Under the pieces are notes generated by a model. That model had not been told where the DNA came from and ran no database searches. It saw only the letters and a program-made list of their open reading frames with translations. A stretch of DNA of 64,000 nt, from assembly GCF_001676725.1 (NCBI RefSeq), contig NZ_CP016172.1, positions 4,154,001 to 4,218,000 of the forward strand. The letters are read 5' to 3'. This DNA comes from Bordetella flabilis (lineage in GTDB: Bacteria > Pseudomonadota > Gammaproteobacteria > Burkholderiales > Burkholderiaceae_B). The position numbers and the translations under genes are program-made. The first letter of the stretch is position 1; each line of letters opens with the position of its first letter. Positions 17,938 through 29,084 of this stretch are shown in pieces.

Positions 17938-19152
17938 ATGAAGCTGCATACCCTTACCGCCGCGCTGGCACTGGCCGGCCTTGGATTCATGACGCTGCCG
18001 GCCCAGGGACAAGGCGTTTCCGACGACGTCATCCGCATCGGGTTCATCACCGACATGTCGGGCGTCTACTCCGACATCGACGGCAAGGCCGGCATCGAGG
18101 CGATCCGGATGGCCATCGAGGACGCCGGCGGCAATATCAACGGCAAGAAAATCGAGCTGGTCACGGCGGACCACCAGAACAAGGCGGACATCGCCTCGGC
18201 GCGGGCGCGCGAATGGTTCGACCAGCAGAATCTGGACGTGCTGATCGGCGGCACGAATTCGGCCACCAGCCTCGCCATGGCCGGTGTCGCCGCCGAAAAG
18301 AAAAAGCCCTTCATCGCCATCGGCGCCGGCGCCTCCGACCTGACCAACGCCAAGTGCACCCCGTACACCGTGCACTATGCCTACGACACCGTGGCGCTGG
18401 CGCGCGGCACCGGTTCGGCCGTCGTGAAGGACGGCGGCAAGAGCTGGTTCTTCCTGACCGCCGATTATGCCTTCGGCCACGCCCTGGAACGCGATACCGC
18501 CAACGTCGTCAAGGCCGCTGGCGGCGAGGTGAAGGGCCAGGTGCGCGCGCCGCTCGGTGCCTCCGATTTCTCTTCGTTCCTGCTGCAGGCGCAGGCGTCC
18601 AAGGCGCAGATCCTGGGCCTGGCGAATGCCGGCGGCGATACCATCAATTCGATCAAGGCCGCGAACGAATTCGGCGTGACCCAGACCATGAAGATGGCCG
18701 GCCTGCTGGTCTTCATCAACGACATCGACTCCCTGGGACTGCAAGCGACGCAGAACCTGTACCTGACCGATGGCTGGTACTGGGACCAGAACGATGCCTC
18801 GCGCGCGTGGAGCAAGAAGTTCGAAGCCAAGGTCGGCCGCAAGCCGTCCATGCTGCAGGCCGGCGACTATTCATCGGTGAGCTTCTACCTGAACGCGGTG
18901 AAGGCGACCGGGACCGACGATGCCGATACGATCCTGAAGTGGATGCGGTCGAACAAGATCAACGATATGTTCGCGCAGGGCGGTTATGTCCGCGAAGACG
19001 GCCGCATGGTCCACGACATGTACCTGATGCAGGTGAAGACGCCGAAGGAGTCCAAGGGACGCTGGGACTACTACAAGGTCGTCGCGACGCTGCCGGGCGA
19101 CCAGGTCTACACCAAGCTGTCCGAGTCGACCTGCCCGCTGGTGAAGAAATAA
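17938..19152 (+). CDS. ABC importer periplasmic binding protein (LivK-like)
   Basis: A 404-residue type I periplasmic binding protein that would capture the solute for the LivFGHM-like importer. It has a signal peptide (residues 1 to about 25, ending PAQGQG) and then the typical start VIRIGFITDMSGVYSDIDGKAG. A strong ribosome site (AGAGGAG) precedes the ATG. The sequence resembles the large HAAT binding proteins annotated as branched-chain amino acid binding; the ligand is unknown. It lies between livF and livH. Confidence 0.92.
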   Translation: MKLHTLTAALALAGLGFMTLPAQGQGVSDDVIRIGFITDMSGVYSDIDGKAGIEAIRMAIEDAGGNINGKKIELVTADHQNKADIASARAREWFDQQNLDVLIGGTNSATSLAMAGVAAEKKKPFIAIGAGASDLTNAKCTPYTVHYAYDTVALARGTGSAVVKDGGKSWFFLTADYAFGHALERDTANVVKAAGGEVKGQVRAPLGASDFSSFLLQAQASKAQILGLANAGGDTINSIKAANEFGVTQTMKMAGLLVFINDIDSLGLQATQNLYLTDGWYWDQNDASRAWSKKFEAKVGRKPSMLQAGDYSSVSFYLNAVKATGTDDADTILKWMRSNKINDMFAQGGYVREDGRMVHDMYLMQVKTPKESKGRWDYYKVVATLPGDQVYTKLSESTCPLVKK

Positions 19153-19259
19153 TAAATAAAAGCGGATCGCGGCAGGGCCTGCGCCAGGCGGCGAGGTCCT
19201 GCCGCGCCGGCCGCATGCCCTTGCTAGCGATCGCATAACCGGCGCAGGATTTCCATAAG

Positions 19260-20144
19260 ATGAATGTATTCGGCATCCCCATGCAGGCCCTGTTCGGGCA
19301 ATTGCTGCTGGGCTTGGTGAACGGCTCCTTCTACGCCATGCTGTCCCTCGGCCTGGCGGTTATTTTCGGTCTGCTCAACGTCATCAATTTCGCCCACGGC
19401 GCCCTCTACATGATGGGCGCCTTCGTGGCCTGGATGGGCCTGGCCTACCTGGGCCTGAACTATTGGGTCATGCTGATCCTCGCGCCGCTCGTCGTCGGCC
19501 TGTTCGGCATCGTCATCGAACGCCTGCTGCTGCGCCACCTGTACAAGCTGGACCATCTCTACGGGCTGCTGCTCACCTTCGGCCTGACGCTGCTGATCGA
19601 AGGATTGTTCCGCAGCGTCTATGGCGTCTCCGGCCAGCCTTTCGCCACGCCGGACCTGCTGCGCGGGGCGACCAACCTCGGCTTCATGGTCCTGCCCAAC
19701 TACCGCGCCTGGGTGGTGGTGGCTTCCCTGGTGGTCTGCATGACCACATGGTTCGTGATCGAACGTACACGGCTGGGCGCGCTGCTGCGCGCCGGCACGG
19801 AGAACCCGAAGCTGGTCGAGGCGTTCGGCATCAATGTGCCGCGCATGATCATGCTGACCTATGGTTTCGGCGTGGGCCTGGCGGCCTTCGCCGGCGTGCT
19901 GGCCGCCCCCGTGCTGCAGGTATCGCCCTTGATGGGCTCGAACCTGATCATCGTCGTGTTTGCCGTGGTGGTGATCGGCGGCATGGGCTCCATCCTGGGC
20001 GCCATCGTCACGGGCCTGGGACTGGGCGTGATCGAAGGGTTGACCAAAGTCTTCTGGCCGGAAGCGTCCAGCACCGTGGTTTTCGTCATCATGGCCATCG
20101 TGCTGCTGCTGCGCCCGGCGGGGCTGTTCGGAAAAGAAAAATGA
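19260..20144 (+). CDS. livH: Branched-chain amino acid type ABC importer, permease LivH
   Basis: Inner-membrane permease of 294 residues with about eight hydrophobic segments. LLLGLVNGSFYAMLSLGLAVI at the N-terminus and VVFAVVVIGGMGSILGAI near the C-terminus are typical LivH features. It lies about 107 bp after the binding protein and overlaps the second permease by 4 bp (ATGA at 20141-20144), so the two are translationally coupled. Confidence 0.94.
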   Translation: MNVFGIPMQALFGQLLLGLVNGSFYAMLSLGLAVIFGLLNVINFAHGALYMMGAFVAWMGLAYLGLNYWVMLILAPLVVGLFGIVIERLLLRHLYKLDHLYGLLLTFGLTLLIEGLFRSVYGVSGQPFATPDLLRGATNLGFMVLPNYRAWVVVASLVVCMTTWFVIERTRLGALLRAGTENPKLVEAFGINVPRMIMLTYGFGVGLAAFAGVLAAPVLQVSPLMGSNLIIVVFAVVVIGGMGSILGAIVTGLGLGVIEGLTKVFWPEASSTVVFVIMAIVLLLRPAGLFGKEK

Positions 20145-21118
20145 ATCGACACATCGTTGGCTATGTGGTCCTGGCCATTGCGGCGGCCCTGCTGCCCTTC
20201 GCCGGGGTGTATCCCATTTTCGCCATGAAAGTGATGTGCTACGCGTTGTTCGCGTGCGCCTTCAACCTGCTGCTGGGCTTCACCGGCCTCCTGTCGTTCG
20301 GCCATGCCGCCTTCCTTGGAAGCGCGGCGTACGCAACCGGCCATGCCATCAAGGTATGGGGCTTCGGACCGGAAGCCGGACTGCTGTTCGGCGTGCTGGT
20401 GGCAGCCCTCCTGGGCCTGGTCATGGGCGGCCTGGCGATACGCCGCAGCGGCATCTACTTCGCAATGGTCACGCTGGCGCTGGCGCAGATGGTGTATTTC
20501 TACTTTCTGCAGGCGCCCTTCACGGGCGGCGAGGACGGTCTCCAAGGGGTGCCGCGCGGCCACCTGTTCGGCGTGATCGACCTTGGCAGCGACCTCAACC
20601 TTTACTACCTGGTACTGGCGCTGTTCATCATCGGCTTCGCCATCATCTGGCGCGCCGTGAATTCCCCGTTCGGTCAGGTTCTGAAGGCTTTGCGCGAAAA
20701 CGAGCCACGCGCCATCTCGCTAGGCTACGACGTCGATCGATTCAAGCTGCTCGCCTTCGTGCTGTCGGCCGCCATTGCCGGGCTGGCCGGCTCGGCCAAG
20801 ACCCTGGTCTTCGTCTCGGCCACCTTGTCCGATGCAACCTGGCAGATGTCGGGACTGGTCATCCTGATGACGCTGATCGGCGGCATGGGGACCTTCCTGG
20901 GCCCGGTCATCGGCGCCTTCATCGTGGTGCTGCTGGAGAACAAGGTCGGCGACTTCGCCAGCGCGCTGACGCGCTGGACGGGCGTGCAATGGTTCCAGCA
21001 GCTGGGCGAATCGGTGACGATCGTCATCGGTTTGATCTTCGTGCTCTGCGTCATGGCCTTCCGGCGCGGCATTGTCGGGGAGTTCCAGGCCCTGCTGCGG
21101 CGACGCAAGGCTGCCTGA
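20141..21118 (+). CDS. livM: Branched-chain amino acid type ABC importer, permease LivM
   Basis: Second permease, 325 residues, beginning MNRHIVGYVVLAIAAALLPF. Segments CYALFACAFNLLLGFTGLLSFGHAAFLG and LVILMTLIGGMGTFLGPVIGAF are characteristic of LivM. It closes the five-gene operon livG-livF-livK-livH-livM; the gene order with ATPases first is a common variant in beta-proteobacteria. Confidence 0.94.
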   Translation: MNRHIVGYVVLAIAAALLPFAGVYPIFAMKVMCYALFACAFNLLLGFTGLLSFGHAAFLGSAAYATGHAIKVWGFGPEAGLLFGVLVAALLGLVMGGLAIRRSGIYFAMVTLALAQMVYFYFLQAPFTGGEDGLQGVPRGHLFGVIDLGSDLNLYYLVLALFIIGFAIIWRAVNSPFGQVLKALRENEPRAISLGYDVDRFKLLAFVLSAAIAGLAGSAKTLVFVSATLSDATWQMSGLVILMTLIGGMGTFLGPVIGAFIVVLLENKVGDFASALTRWTGVQWFQQLGESVTIVIGLIFVLCVMAFRRGIVGEFQALLRRRKAA

Positions 21119-21216
21119 GGGCAGGCTGGCAGGCGCAAGCGCGGCCGGGCGGCATGCCGGGCTCGCTTTGTGGACCGTAGCGGCATTATGCTCAGGGTAT
21201 CCCTGAGGGCCACATC

Positions 21217-22272
21217 ATGCTTCCGTCCCCCCGCCCGTGCCGGCCGGCGCGCGCCTTGTTGCCGCCTTACCTGCTGGATCGGCTCATCCACCTGGGCAGC
21301 CCGCACGTTCGCGCCAGCGCGGCCGATACGCTGGGATTGGACGGCGCACCGGGCAGCCTGCGCCAGACGGCCCAGGCGCGCGCCTTTGCCGCCCCAGCCC
21401 TGCGGCCGGCCCAGGCGGCCCCGCGATATGTCCATACGGCCGACAGGGGCACCGCGCTGCCCGGCAAGCTGGTCCGCGCCGAAGGGCAGCCCGCCACGGG
21501 CGATGATGCGGCCGACGAAGCCTACGCCTATCTCGGCGCGACGCGCGCGCTGTTTGCGGAGGTCTACGGCCGCAACTCCATCGACGGAAGCGGCATGGCC
21601 CTGGTCGGCACCGTCCACTATGGCGTTCACTACGACAACGCCTTCTGGAATGGCGAGCAGATGGTGTTCGGCGACGGCGATGGCGAGGTCTTCAACCGCT
21701 TCACCATCGCCATGGAAGTCGTCGCGCACGAGCTGGCGCATGGCATCATCGACCATGAAGCCGCCCTGGTCTACCAAGGGCAGGCCGGCGCGCTCAATGA
21801 ATCCATCAGCGACGTGTTCGGTGTCATGGTCAAGCAGTACCACCTGCGGCAGACGGCCGCGCAGGCGGACTGGCTGGTGGGCGTGGGCTTGTTCACCGAC
21901 GCCGTGCAAGCCCGGGCCTTGCGTTCGATGGCGGCCCCCGGGACGGCCTATGACGATCCGGTCCTGGGACGGGACCCCCAGCCGGACCACATGCGGGACT
22001 TCGTCCATACGCAGGACGACAACGGCGGCGTGCATATCAATTCCGGCATTCCGAACCGGGCTTTCTACCTGGCGGCCCAGGCGCTCGGCGGCCATGCGTG
22101 GGAGGCCGCCGGACGCGTGTGGTACGACGCCCTGTGCGACCCGTCGCTATCCCGGGAAGCGGATTTCCCGACTTTCGCCGGCCTGACCTTGCGGCATGCG
22201 GCGGACGCCGGCAACAGCGCCATGGAAGCCGTGCGGGACGCCTGGCAAACCGTGGGCGTGGTGCCGTCATGA
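21217..22272 (+). CDS. Protealysin-like M4 metallopeptidase
   Basis: A thermolysin-family zinc endopeptidase of 351 residues. Zinc and catalytic residues are present: HELAH at 171-175, Glu195 in GALNESISDVFG, and the transition-state His in DNGGVHINSGIPNRAF near 271. The N-terminus lacks a signal peptide and instead has a short propeptide with the PPYLL motif at about 16-20, as in Serratia protealysin, a protease made without a secretion signal. The stop overlaps the start of a small downstream gene (ATGA at 22269-22272). That neighbour resembles emfourin, the specific inhibitor of protealysin-like enzymes, which supports the subfamily call. Confidence 0.92.
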   Translation: MLPSPRPCRPARALLPPYLLDRLIHLGSPHVRASAADTLGLDGAPGSLRQTAQARAFAAPALRPAQAAPRYVHTADRGTALPGKLVRAEGQPATGDDAADEAYAYLGATRALFAEVYGRNSIDGSGMALVGTVHYGVHYDNAFWNGEQMVFGDGDGEVFNRFTIAMEVVAHELAHGIIDHEAALVYQGQAGALNESISDVFGVMVKQYHLRQTAAQADWLVGVGLFTDAVQARALRSMAAPGTAYDDPVLGRDPQPDHMRDFVHTQDDNGGVHINSGIPNRAFYLAAQALGGHAWEAAGRVWYDALCDPSLSREADFPTFAGLTLRHAADAGNSAMEAVRDAWQTVGVVPS

Positions 22273-22583
22273 ATGCCCTGCCCGCCTGGGACAAGGCTGT
22301 CGACGCCCGCGTGCTGCGCCAGGGCGGCGTCGCGGCGATCCCCACGCTGTCCCGTCCGCGCAGGATCGCGCTTCGGGATTGCCCTGTGGATCGGCGCGTG
22401 GCGCTATGCGCGATCCTGGACGAGGCGGCGAACGCCGCGCAGCCAGACTGCGGCGCGGGCGACCAGCGCTATTTCACGGTTGAGATTCGCTATGAGGACC
22501 AGGACGAACCACTGCGTTTCGACGTCCCCGAAACGTGCGCGCCGCACACGCTGGTGACCCTGTGGCGCGAAGGAACCCCGTGA
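22269..22583 (+). CDS. Emfourin-like inhibitor of the M4 protease
   Basis: A 104-residue protein translationally coupled to the protease by a 4-bp overlap. Emfourin (M4in) of Serratia proteamaculans is a small proteinaceous slow-binding inhibitor encoded next to protealysin. The present sequence shows the features that I associate with that family: an N-terminal R-x-GG-x-AAIP segment (VLRQGGVAAIPTLSR), a central helix with LCAILDEAANAA, a beta-strand RYFTVEIRYED, and a short C-terminal helix HTLVTLWREG. There is no signal peptide, so inhibitor and protease would meet in the cytoplasm. The call is from pattern and context; direct homology was not computed. Confidence 0.72.
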   Translation: MNALPAWDKAVDARVLRQGGVAAIPTLSRPRRIALRDCPVDRRVALCAILDEAANAAQPDCGAGDQRYFTVEIRYEDQDEPLRFDVPETCAPHTLVTLWREGTP

Positions 22584-22710
22584 CGGAGACATCCGGGCGG
22601 CGCCTGTGACCGATCTGCCATCTATTTTGGCTATGCTATCGCGCTTGCGGCGCGACAATTTCGCGCCGGGGCGCCGCGGCGGGAGCGCCGTGAACTTTTC
22701 CTGTTTTGTA

Positions 22711-22742
22711 ATGTCTTATATAAGACATAAGATATAAGACAT
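22711..22742. promoter_or_regulatory. Palindromic operator upstream of acnA, with an extra half-site
   Basis: A perfect 18-bp palindrome ATGTCTTATATAAGACAT occupies 22711-22728. Its right half, TATAAGACAT, recurs at 22733-22742, 14 bp further on. The block ends two bases before the -35 box of the acnA promoter. The form is that of a dimeric repressor/activator site, GntR-type being my best guess; no regulator gene is adjacent. Confidence 0.7.
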
Positions 22743-22743
22743 A

Positions 22744-22772
22744 TTGAACCGACCCGCGGGCAGGCCTAGAAT
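22744..22772 (+). promoter_or_regulatory. Likely sigma-70 promoter of acnA
   Basis: TTGAAC (22744-22749), a 17-bp spacer, and TAGAAT (22767-22772). Each box matches the consensus in five or four of six positions. Transcription would start near 22779, giving a leader of about 58 bases before the chosen start. Confidence 0.65.
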
Positions 22773-22836
22773 GACAACTGCCCCAAAACGCATGAAAATG
22801 GCTGCTTTTTAGCGGTCGCCTACCATGGAGTTCATC

Positions 22837-25542
<2,706 letters not shown>

Positions 25543-25593
25543 GGCCGGACGCAGGGCCGCCGGCGCGCCGGCGGCCTGGCCGTGTCGAAGTCA

Positions 25594-25625
25594 ACAAGGG
25601 GTCGGGCGCATGCCCGACCCCTTGT
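25594..25625. terminator. Hairpin between convergent acnA and the Bug gene
   Basis: A perfect 14-bp stem (ACAAGGGGTCGGGC and its complement) around a GCAT loop, 51 bp after the acnA stop and 64 bp from the stop of the opposite gene. There is no long T run, but position and stability suggest a bidirectional terminator. Confidence 0.7.
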
Positions 25626-25689
25626 CATTGGTACGATGCCGTGGTCGCCCGCAGACAGCCCGGCAGCGCGCGACGACGCCCGGGTGCGG

Positions 25690-26664
25690 TCAATCCAGGC
25701 GAATATCGGCCTTTTGCACCACGGCCGCCCATCGCTTGCGCTCCGCCACCAGCCAGGTATCCATTTCGGCCGGCTGCATGGTCACCACTTCGGCGCCCTG
25801 CTCGCCCAGCTTGGCCTTCAGGTCGGCGATATTCATGATGCGTGCCAGGTCCTGGCTGAGGCGGGCCACGACTTCCGGCGGCATGGATGCAGGCGCCATC
25901 AATCCCTGCCAGGTGCCGGATTCGAAGCCGGGCACGCCTTGTTCGGCGATGGTCGGGATATTCGGCACCTGGGGCATGCGCGTGCGCTTGGACACCGCGA
26001 TGGCCTTGAGCTTGCCGCTCTGGATGTGCGGCAGCGTCGCCAGCATCCCGTTCATGATGATCTGCGTCTGTCCGCCTATCGTGTCGGTGATCGCCTGGGA
26101 GCCGCCCTTGTAGGGCACGTACTCCCATTTCGCACCGGTAGCCTGCTCCACCGCCACGCCCGCCACATGGGGCGCGCTGCCCATCGCCGTCACCGCGAAA
26201 TTCAGGCGTTCGCGCTTGGACAAGGCCACAAGCTCGGGCAGGGTATTCACCGGCACGGACGGATGCACGGCCAGGATATGGGGCGAATAGGCCAGCATGG
26301 TGACGCCCCGCAGATCCTTGTTGGGATCGAAGGTCAGTTTGGTATAGACCGACGGACTGATCATCAGCGCGCCCACGTCGCAAAGCAGCAGCGTGTGCCC
26401 TTCCTCGCCGGACTGGGCCACCAGGGCCGCGCCCAGATTGCCATTCGCCCCGGGCCGGTTGTCGACAATAACGGTCTGCTTCAGTGCTTCGGACAAATGC
26501 TGGCTGATGGCGCGCGCGATGATGTCCGAAGATCCGCCCGCCGGGTAGGGCACCAGAAGGCGTACATTGCGCGTTGGCCAGGTCTGCTGGGCACGCAGGG
26601 GGGCTGCGCCGCACAGGGCGGCAGCGCCGGCAGCGGCCAGGAAATATCGGCGGGTCAGGGGCAT
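25690..26664 (-). CDS. Bug-family tripartite tricarboxylate transporter binding protein
   Basis: A 324-residue periplasmic solute-binding protein of the TctC/Bug family, greatly expanded in Bordetella relatives. The N-terminus MPLTRRYFLAAAGAAALCGA is a signal peptide with a twin-arginine look, followed by WPTRNVRLLVPYPAGGSSDIIAR, the family hallmark, and DNRPGANGNLGA. No TctA or TctB membrane gene is nearby, so it is an orphan; carboxylates such as citrate, glutamate or nicotinate are typical ligands, but this one cannot be assigned. A good promoter lies just upstream. Confidence 0.92.
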   Translation of the reverse strand: MPLTRRYFLAAAGAAALCGAAPLRAQQTWPTRNVRLLVPYPAGGSSDIIARAISQHLSEALKQTVIVDNRPGANGNLGAALVAQSGEEGHTLLLCDVGALMISPSVYTKLTFDPNKDLRGVTMLAYSPHILAVHPSVPVNTLPELVALSKRERLNFAVTAMGSAPHVAGVAVEQATGAKWEYVPYKGGSQAITDTIGGQTQIIMNGMLATLPHIQSGKLKAIAVSKRTRMPQVPNIPTIAEQGVPGFESGTWQGLMAPASMPPEVVARLSQDLARIMNIADLKAKLGEQGAEVVTMQPAEMDTWLVAERKRWAAVVQKADIRLD

Positions 26665-26696
26665 GGGTTTATCTCCTCGGGCGAGTTCACGGCTCT

Positions 26697-26726
26697 GTTA
26701 TAGGACATCGTATAAGTTATTGTCGA
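26697..26726 (-). promoter_or_regulatory. Promoter of the Bug gene with overlapping inverted repeat
   Basis: Reading the minus strand, TCGACA (26726-26721), an 18-bp spacer and TATAAC (26702-26697) each match the sigma-70 consensus in five of six positions. A TTATA/TATAA inverted repeat at 26698-26715 overlaps the -10 box and could be an operator. The gene starts about 33 bases downstream. Confidence 0.6.
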
Positions 26727-26952
26727 TTCTGCCGGGGATGGACGCGGGCGTCAATCCCATTATGGGAGGAGCGGCGCGCCCGCATGGCCCGGACGTCCCA
26801 CATACGCCGCTGCAGCCGGCGCATGAGGTACGACGACATTGCACCCTATTGAAAGCCGCTTCGGGACCCACTTCCGAAGTGCGGCGTTGCAGCCTGCTTG
26901 CCGCCATGGATCACGGCCACCGGCTACAGCAAGGATGCGGGCCGCATCCCCG

Positions 26953-27723
26953 TCAGTCGAATTGATAGGCGTCCATGGCCAGAGCGCCGTAGGCGATTTC
27001 ATCGACCAGCCGGGTCGCCGCGCCCTCACCCGCGCCCCACGCGACGAACAGGGGCATGAGGTGATCGTCGTGCGGATGCGCCGCGCGGACGTCGGGCGCC
27101 TGTGCCGACCAGTCGAGCAGCGCGGGCGTGTCGGCCCGGGCGAAACGATCGGCGAACCACTGCTGGAAGCCGGACACGTAGGGCAGCGGCTGAGCATCGT
27201 GACCGGCCGCGACATGCCGCAGGTTGTGCGTCATAGATCCCGTGGCCAGGATAAGCACGCCCTCGTCGCGCAAGGCGCGCAAGGCCACGCCGACGCGATA
27301 CTGCCCGGCCGCATCCAGGCGGGCATCCAGGGCCAGGGGCGTTACCGGCACGTCGGCATCGGGATACAGGTAGCGCAAGGGAACCCAGACGCCATGATCG
27401 AGCGGACGCGCGGCATCCTCGCGCACTGCGTACCCCTGCCCGGATAACAGCGCCTGGACACGCTGGGCCAGGTCCGGCGAACCCGGCGGACCGTACTGGA
27501 GTCGATAGAGCTCCTGCGGGAACCCGCCGAAGTCATGCCATGCCTCCTGCCGCGCGCGCGTGCCGACAACCAGGCCGGGTTCACGCCAATGAGGCGAGAT
27601 CGCCAGAATGGCGGTGGGCCGCGCCCGCGCGCGCGACCATGCGGCCAGCGTCGCGCCGGTGCGGCCCGGCTCGACCGCCAGCATGGGCGATCCATGGGAT
27701 ACGAAAAGAACAGGCCAGCGCAT
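26953..27723 (-). CDS. Extradiol ring-cleavage dioxygenase, DODA/YgiD type
   Basis: A 256-residue LigB-superfamily protein like 4,5-DOPA dioxygenase and E. coli YgiD. The metal-site segments FVSHGSPM (near the N-terminus), ISPHWREP and LATGSMTHNLRH are visible. Homologues of this size act on catechol-type aromatics or remain without a known substrate. It is on its own between a 288-bp intergenic space and the DUF2863 gene, and nothing nearby suggests a catabolic pathway. Confidence 0.88.
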   Translation of the reverse strand: MRWPVLFVSHGSPMLAVEPGRTGATLAAWSRARARPTAILAISPHWREPGLVVGTRARQEAWHDFGGFPQELYRLQYGPPGSPDLAQRVQALLSGQGYAVREDAARPLDHGVWVPLRYLYPDADVPVTPLALDARLDAAGQYRVGVALRALRDEGVLILATGSMTHNLRHVAAGHDAQPLPYVSGFQQWFADRFARADTPALLDWSAQAPDVRAAHPHDDHLMPLFVAWGAGEGAATRLVDEIAYGALAMDAYQFD

Positions 27724-27868
27724 CTGGGCTCCTTCGAAGATGGGGGTATCGTACCGCCACGATGACGCGGCGCGGCACGCCGCGTATCACGGGGTCGTGG
27801 CCTCTAAACAGGTCAGGCCGGCGCCGGGGCGGTAAACTATCCGGTTCCCCGTCCGTCCACTGGAAGTC

Positions 27869-29071
27869 ATGCCCCGTCCCCGCAGCCATACCCCACCCCG
27901 CCTGACGCGCGACGCTTCGCGTCTGGTGTCGCTTGCGCTGGCGTTGAACAGCTCCGGCAGCCGCGTGGAAGACCTGTTCTGGGAAGAACAACTGCGTGCC
28001 GCCATCCCCAAGCTGCTGCGCGCCGGCAATGACGCACCGCTCGAGGCCGCGCTGGATCATTTGTCGCAGACGCAGCCGGGCGCGTACGAAGTCCTGATCG
28101 AGCAGGCCGAAACCCTTACCGAATCGACCGCGATCGAAAAGAACGGCACGCGCTACGACGTGCTGCTCATCGTCGCGCCCATGGTCGCATGGACCCGCTA
28201 CACCATTCCGACCGGCCCCATCCCGCCGGGCACGTTGCAGACGCTGTCGGCACAATTGCACGGCCATGTGCTGGCGCAAGGCGCCCGGTCGACGCTCATG
28301 CCCTTCCTGGTCAGCATAGATCAGATGCCGCGCACTTTTTCCGAGACCTGGCACTGGCTGCAGCGTCTTGGAAGCCAGGCGCTAGGCGCCGAAACGGTGA
28401 AACCGGCATTGTCGGAGGACGCGGAAACCGCCAACATGCTGGCCGACACCCGCTATATCGTCGGCGCCGTCGCCGTCCCGCAGGGTACCGCCATATTCCG
28501 CTGGCAGGAAAGCCCTGCCGACGCCGGCGCCACGCGCGAAGCCTGCCTGTCGCAATGGGTGGCTCAGGCCCAGCCCACGCTGGCGACATTGCTGCCGGGC
28601 TGCGGCTTCGAGTGCCTGCTGCCCGACGCCTACTACGTCAGCAACCGCGAGGCGGATCGCCGCGTGCGGCCGCTCGCCCTGCGCGCCGCGGTGACCTGGC
28701 TGGAAGGCGCGGTGAACCTGGAGCCGTCCCGCCTGCGCGCCGTGGTGGCCGGTTGCGGCGAGGGACGCGTGGACGAATACCGCGTCTCCTTTACGGCGCG
28801 CAACAGCAATGACGTGATCTATGGCTGTGTCTGGCCCCTGTACGGCCGCGAGGACGACACCGCCGGCGAAGAAGAAAAGCCGGATCCGGTCGAGGAGATC
28901 GCCGCCCTGCTGAAAGAGCTGGGCGTGAACGAAGTCCGCCGCATCCCGGGCGTGCTGCCGGCCGACTACTGTGAAGACTGCGGTACGCCTTACTTCCCCA
29001 ACCCCCTCGGGGAAATGGTGCACGCGGAGCTGCCCGAAGACGCGGAAGCCGCGCCCGCCAAGTTCCACTAG
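27869..29071 (+). CDS. DUF2863 family protein
   Basis: A 400-residue protein found mainly in beta-proteobacteria and of unknown function. It starts MPRPRSHTPPRLTRDASRLVSL. The middle holds SATRY-type strands (NGTRYDVLLIVAPMVAWTRY), and the C-terminus has a possible metal site, CEDCGTPYFPNPLGEMVHAELPED. No signal peptide or membrane segment is seen. It lies 13 bp upstream of earP on the same strand, and may be part of the same transcript with earP and efp. Confidence 0.8.
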   Translation: MPRPRSHTPPRLTRDASRLVSLALALNSSGSRVEDLFWEEQLRAAIPKLLRAGNDAPLEAALDHLSQTQPGAYEVLIEQAETLTESTAIEKNGTRYDVLLIVAPMVAWTRYTIPTGPIPPGTLQTLSAQLHGHVLAQGARSTLMPFLVSIDQMPRTFSETWHWLQRLGSQALGAETVKPALSEDAETANMLADTRYIVGAVAVPQGTAIFRWQESPADAGATREACLSQWVAQAQPTLATLLPGCGFECLLPDAYYVSNREADRRVRPLALRAAVTWLEGAVNLEPSRLRAVVAGCGEGRVDEYRVSFTARNSNDVIYGCVWPLYGREDDTAGEEEKPDPVEEIAALLKELGVNEVRRIPGVLPADYCEDCGTPYFPNPLGEMVHAELPEDAEAAPAKFH

Positions 29072-29084
29072 CCACCGCGCCGCC

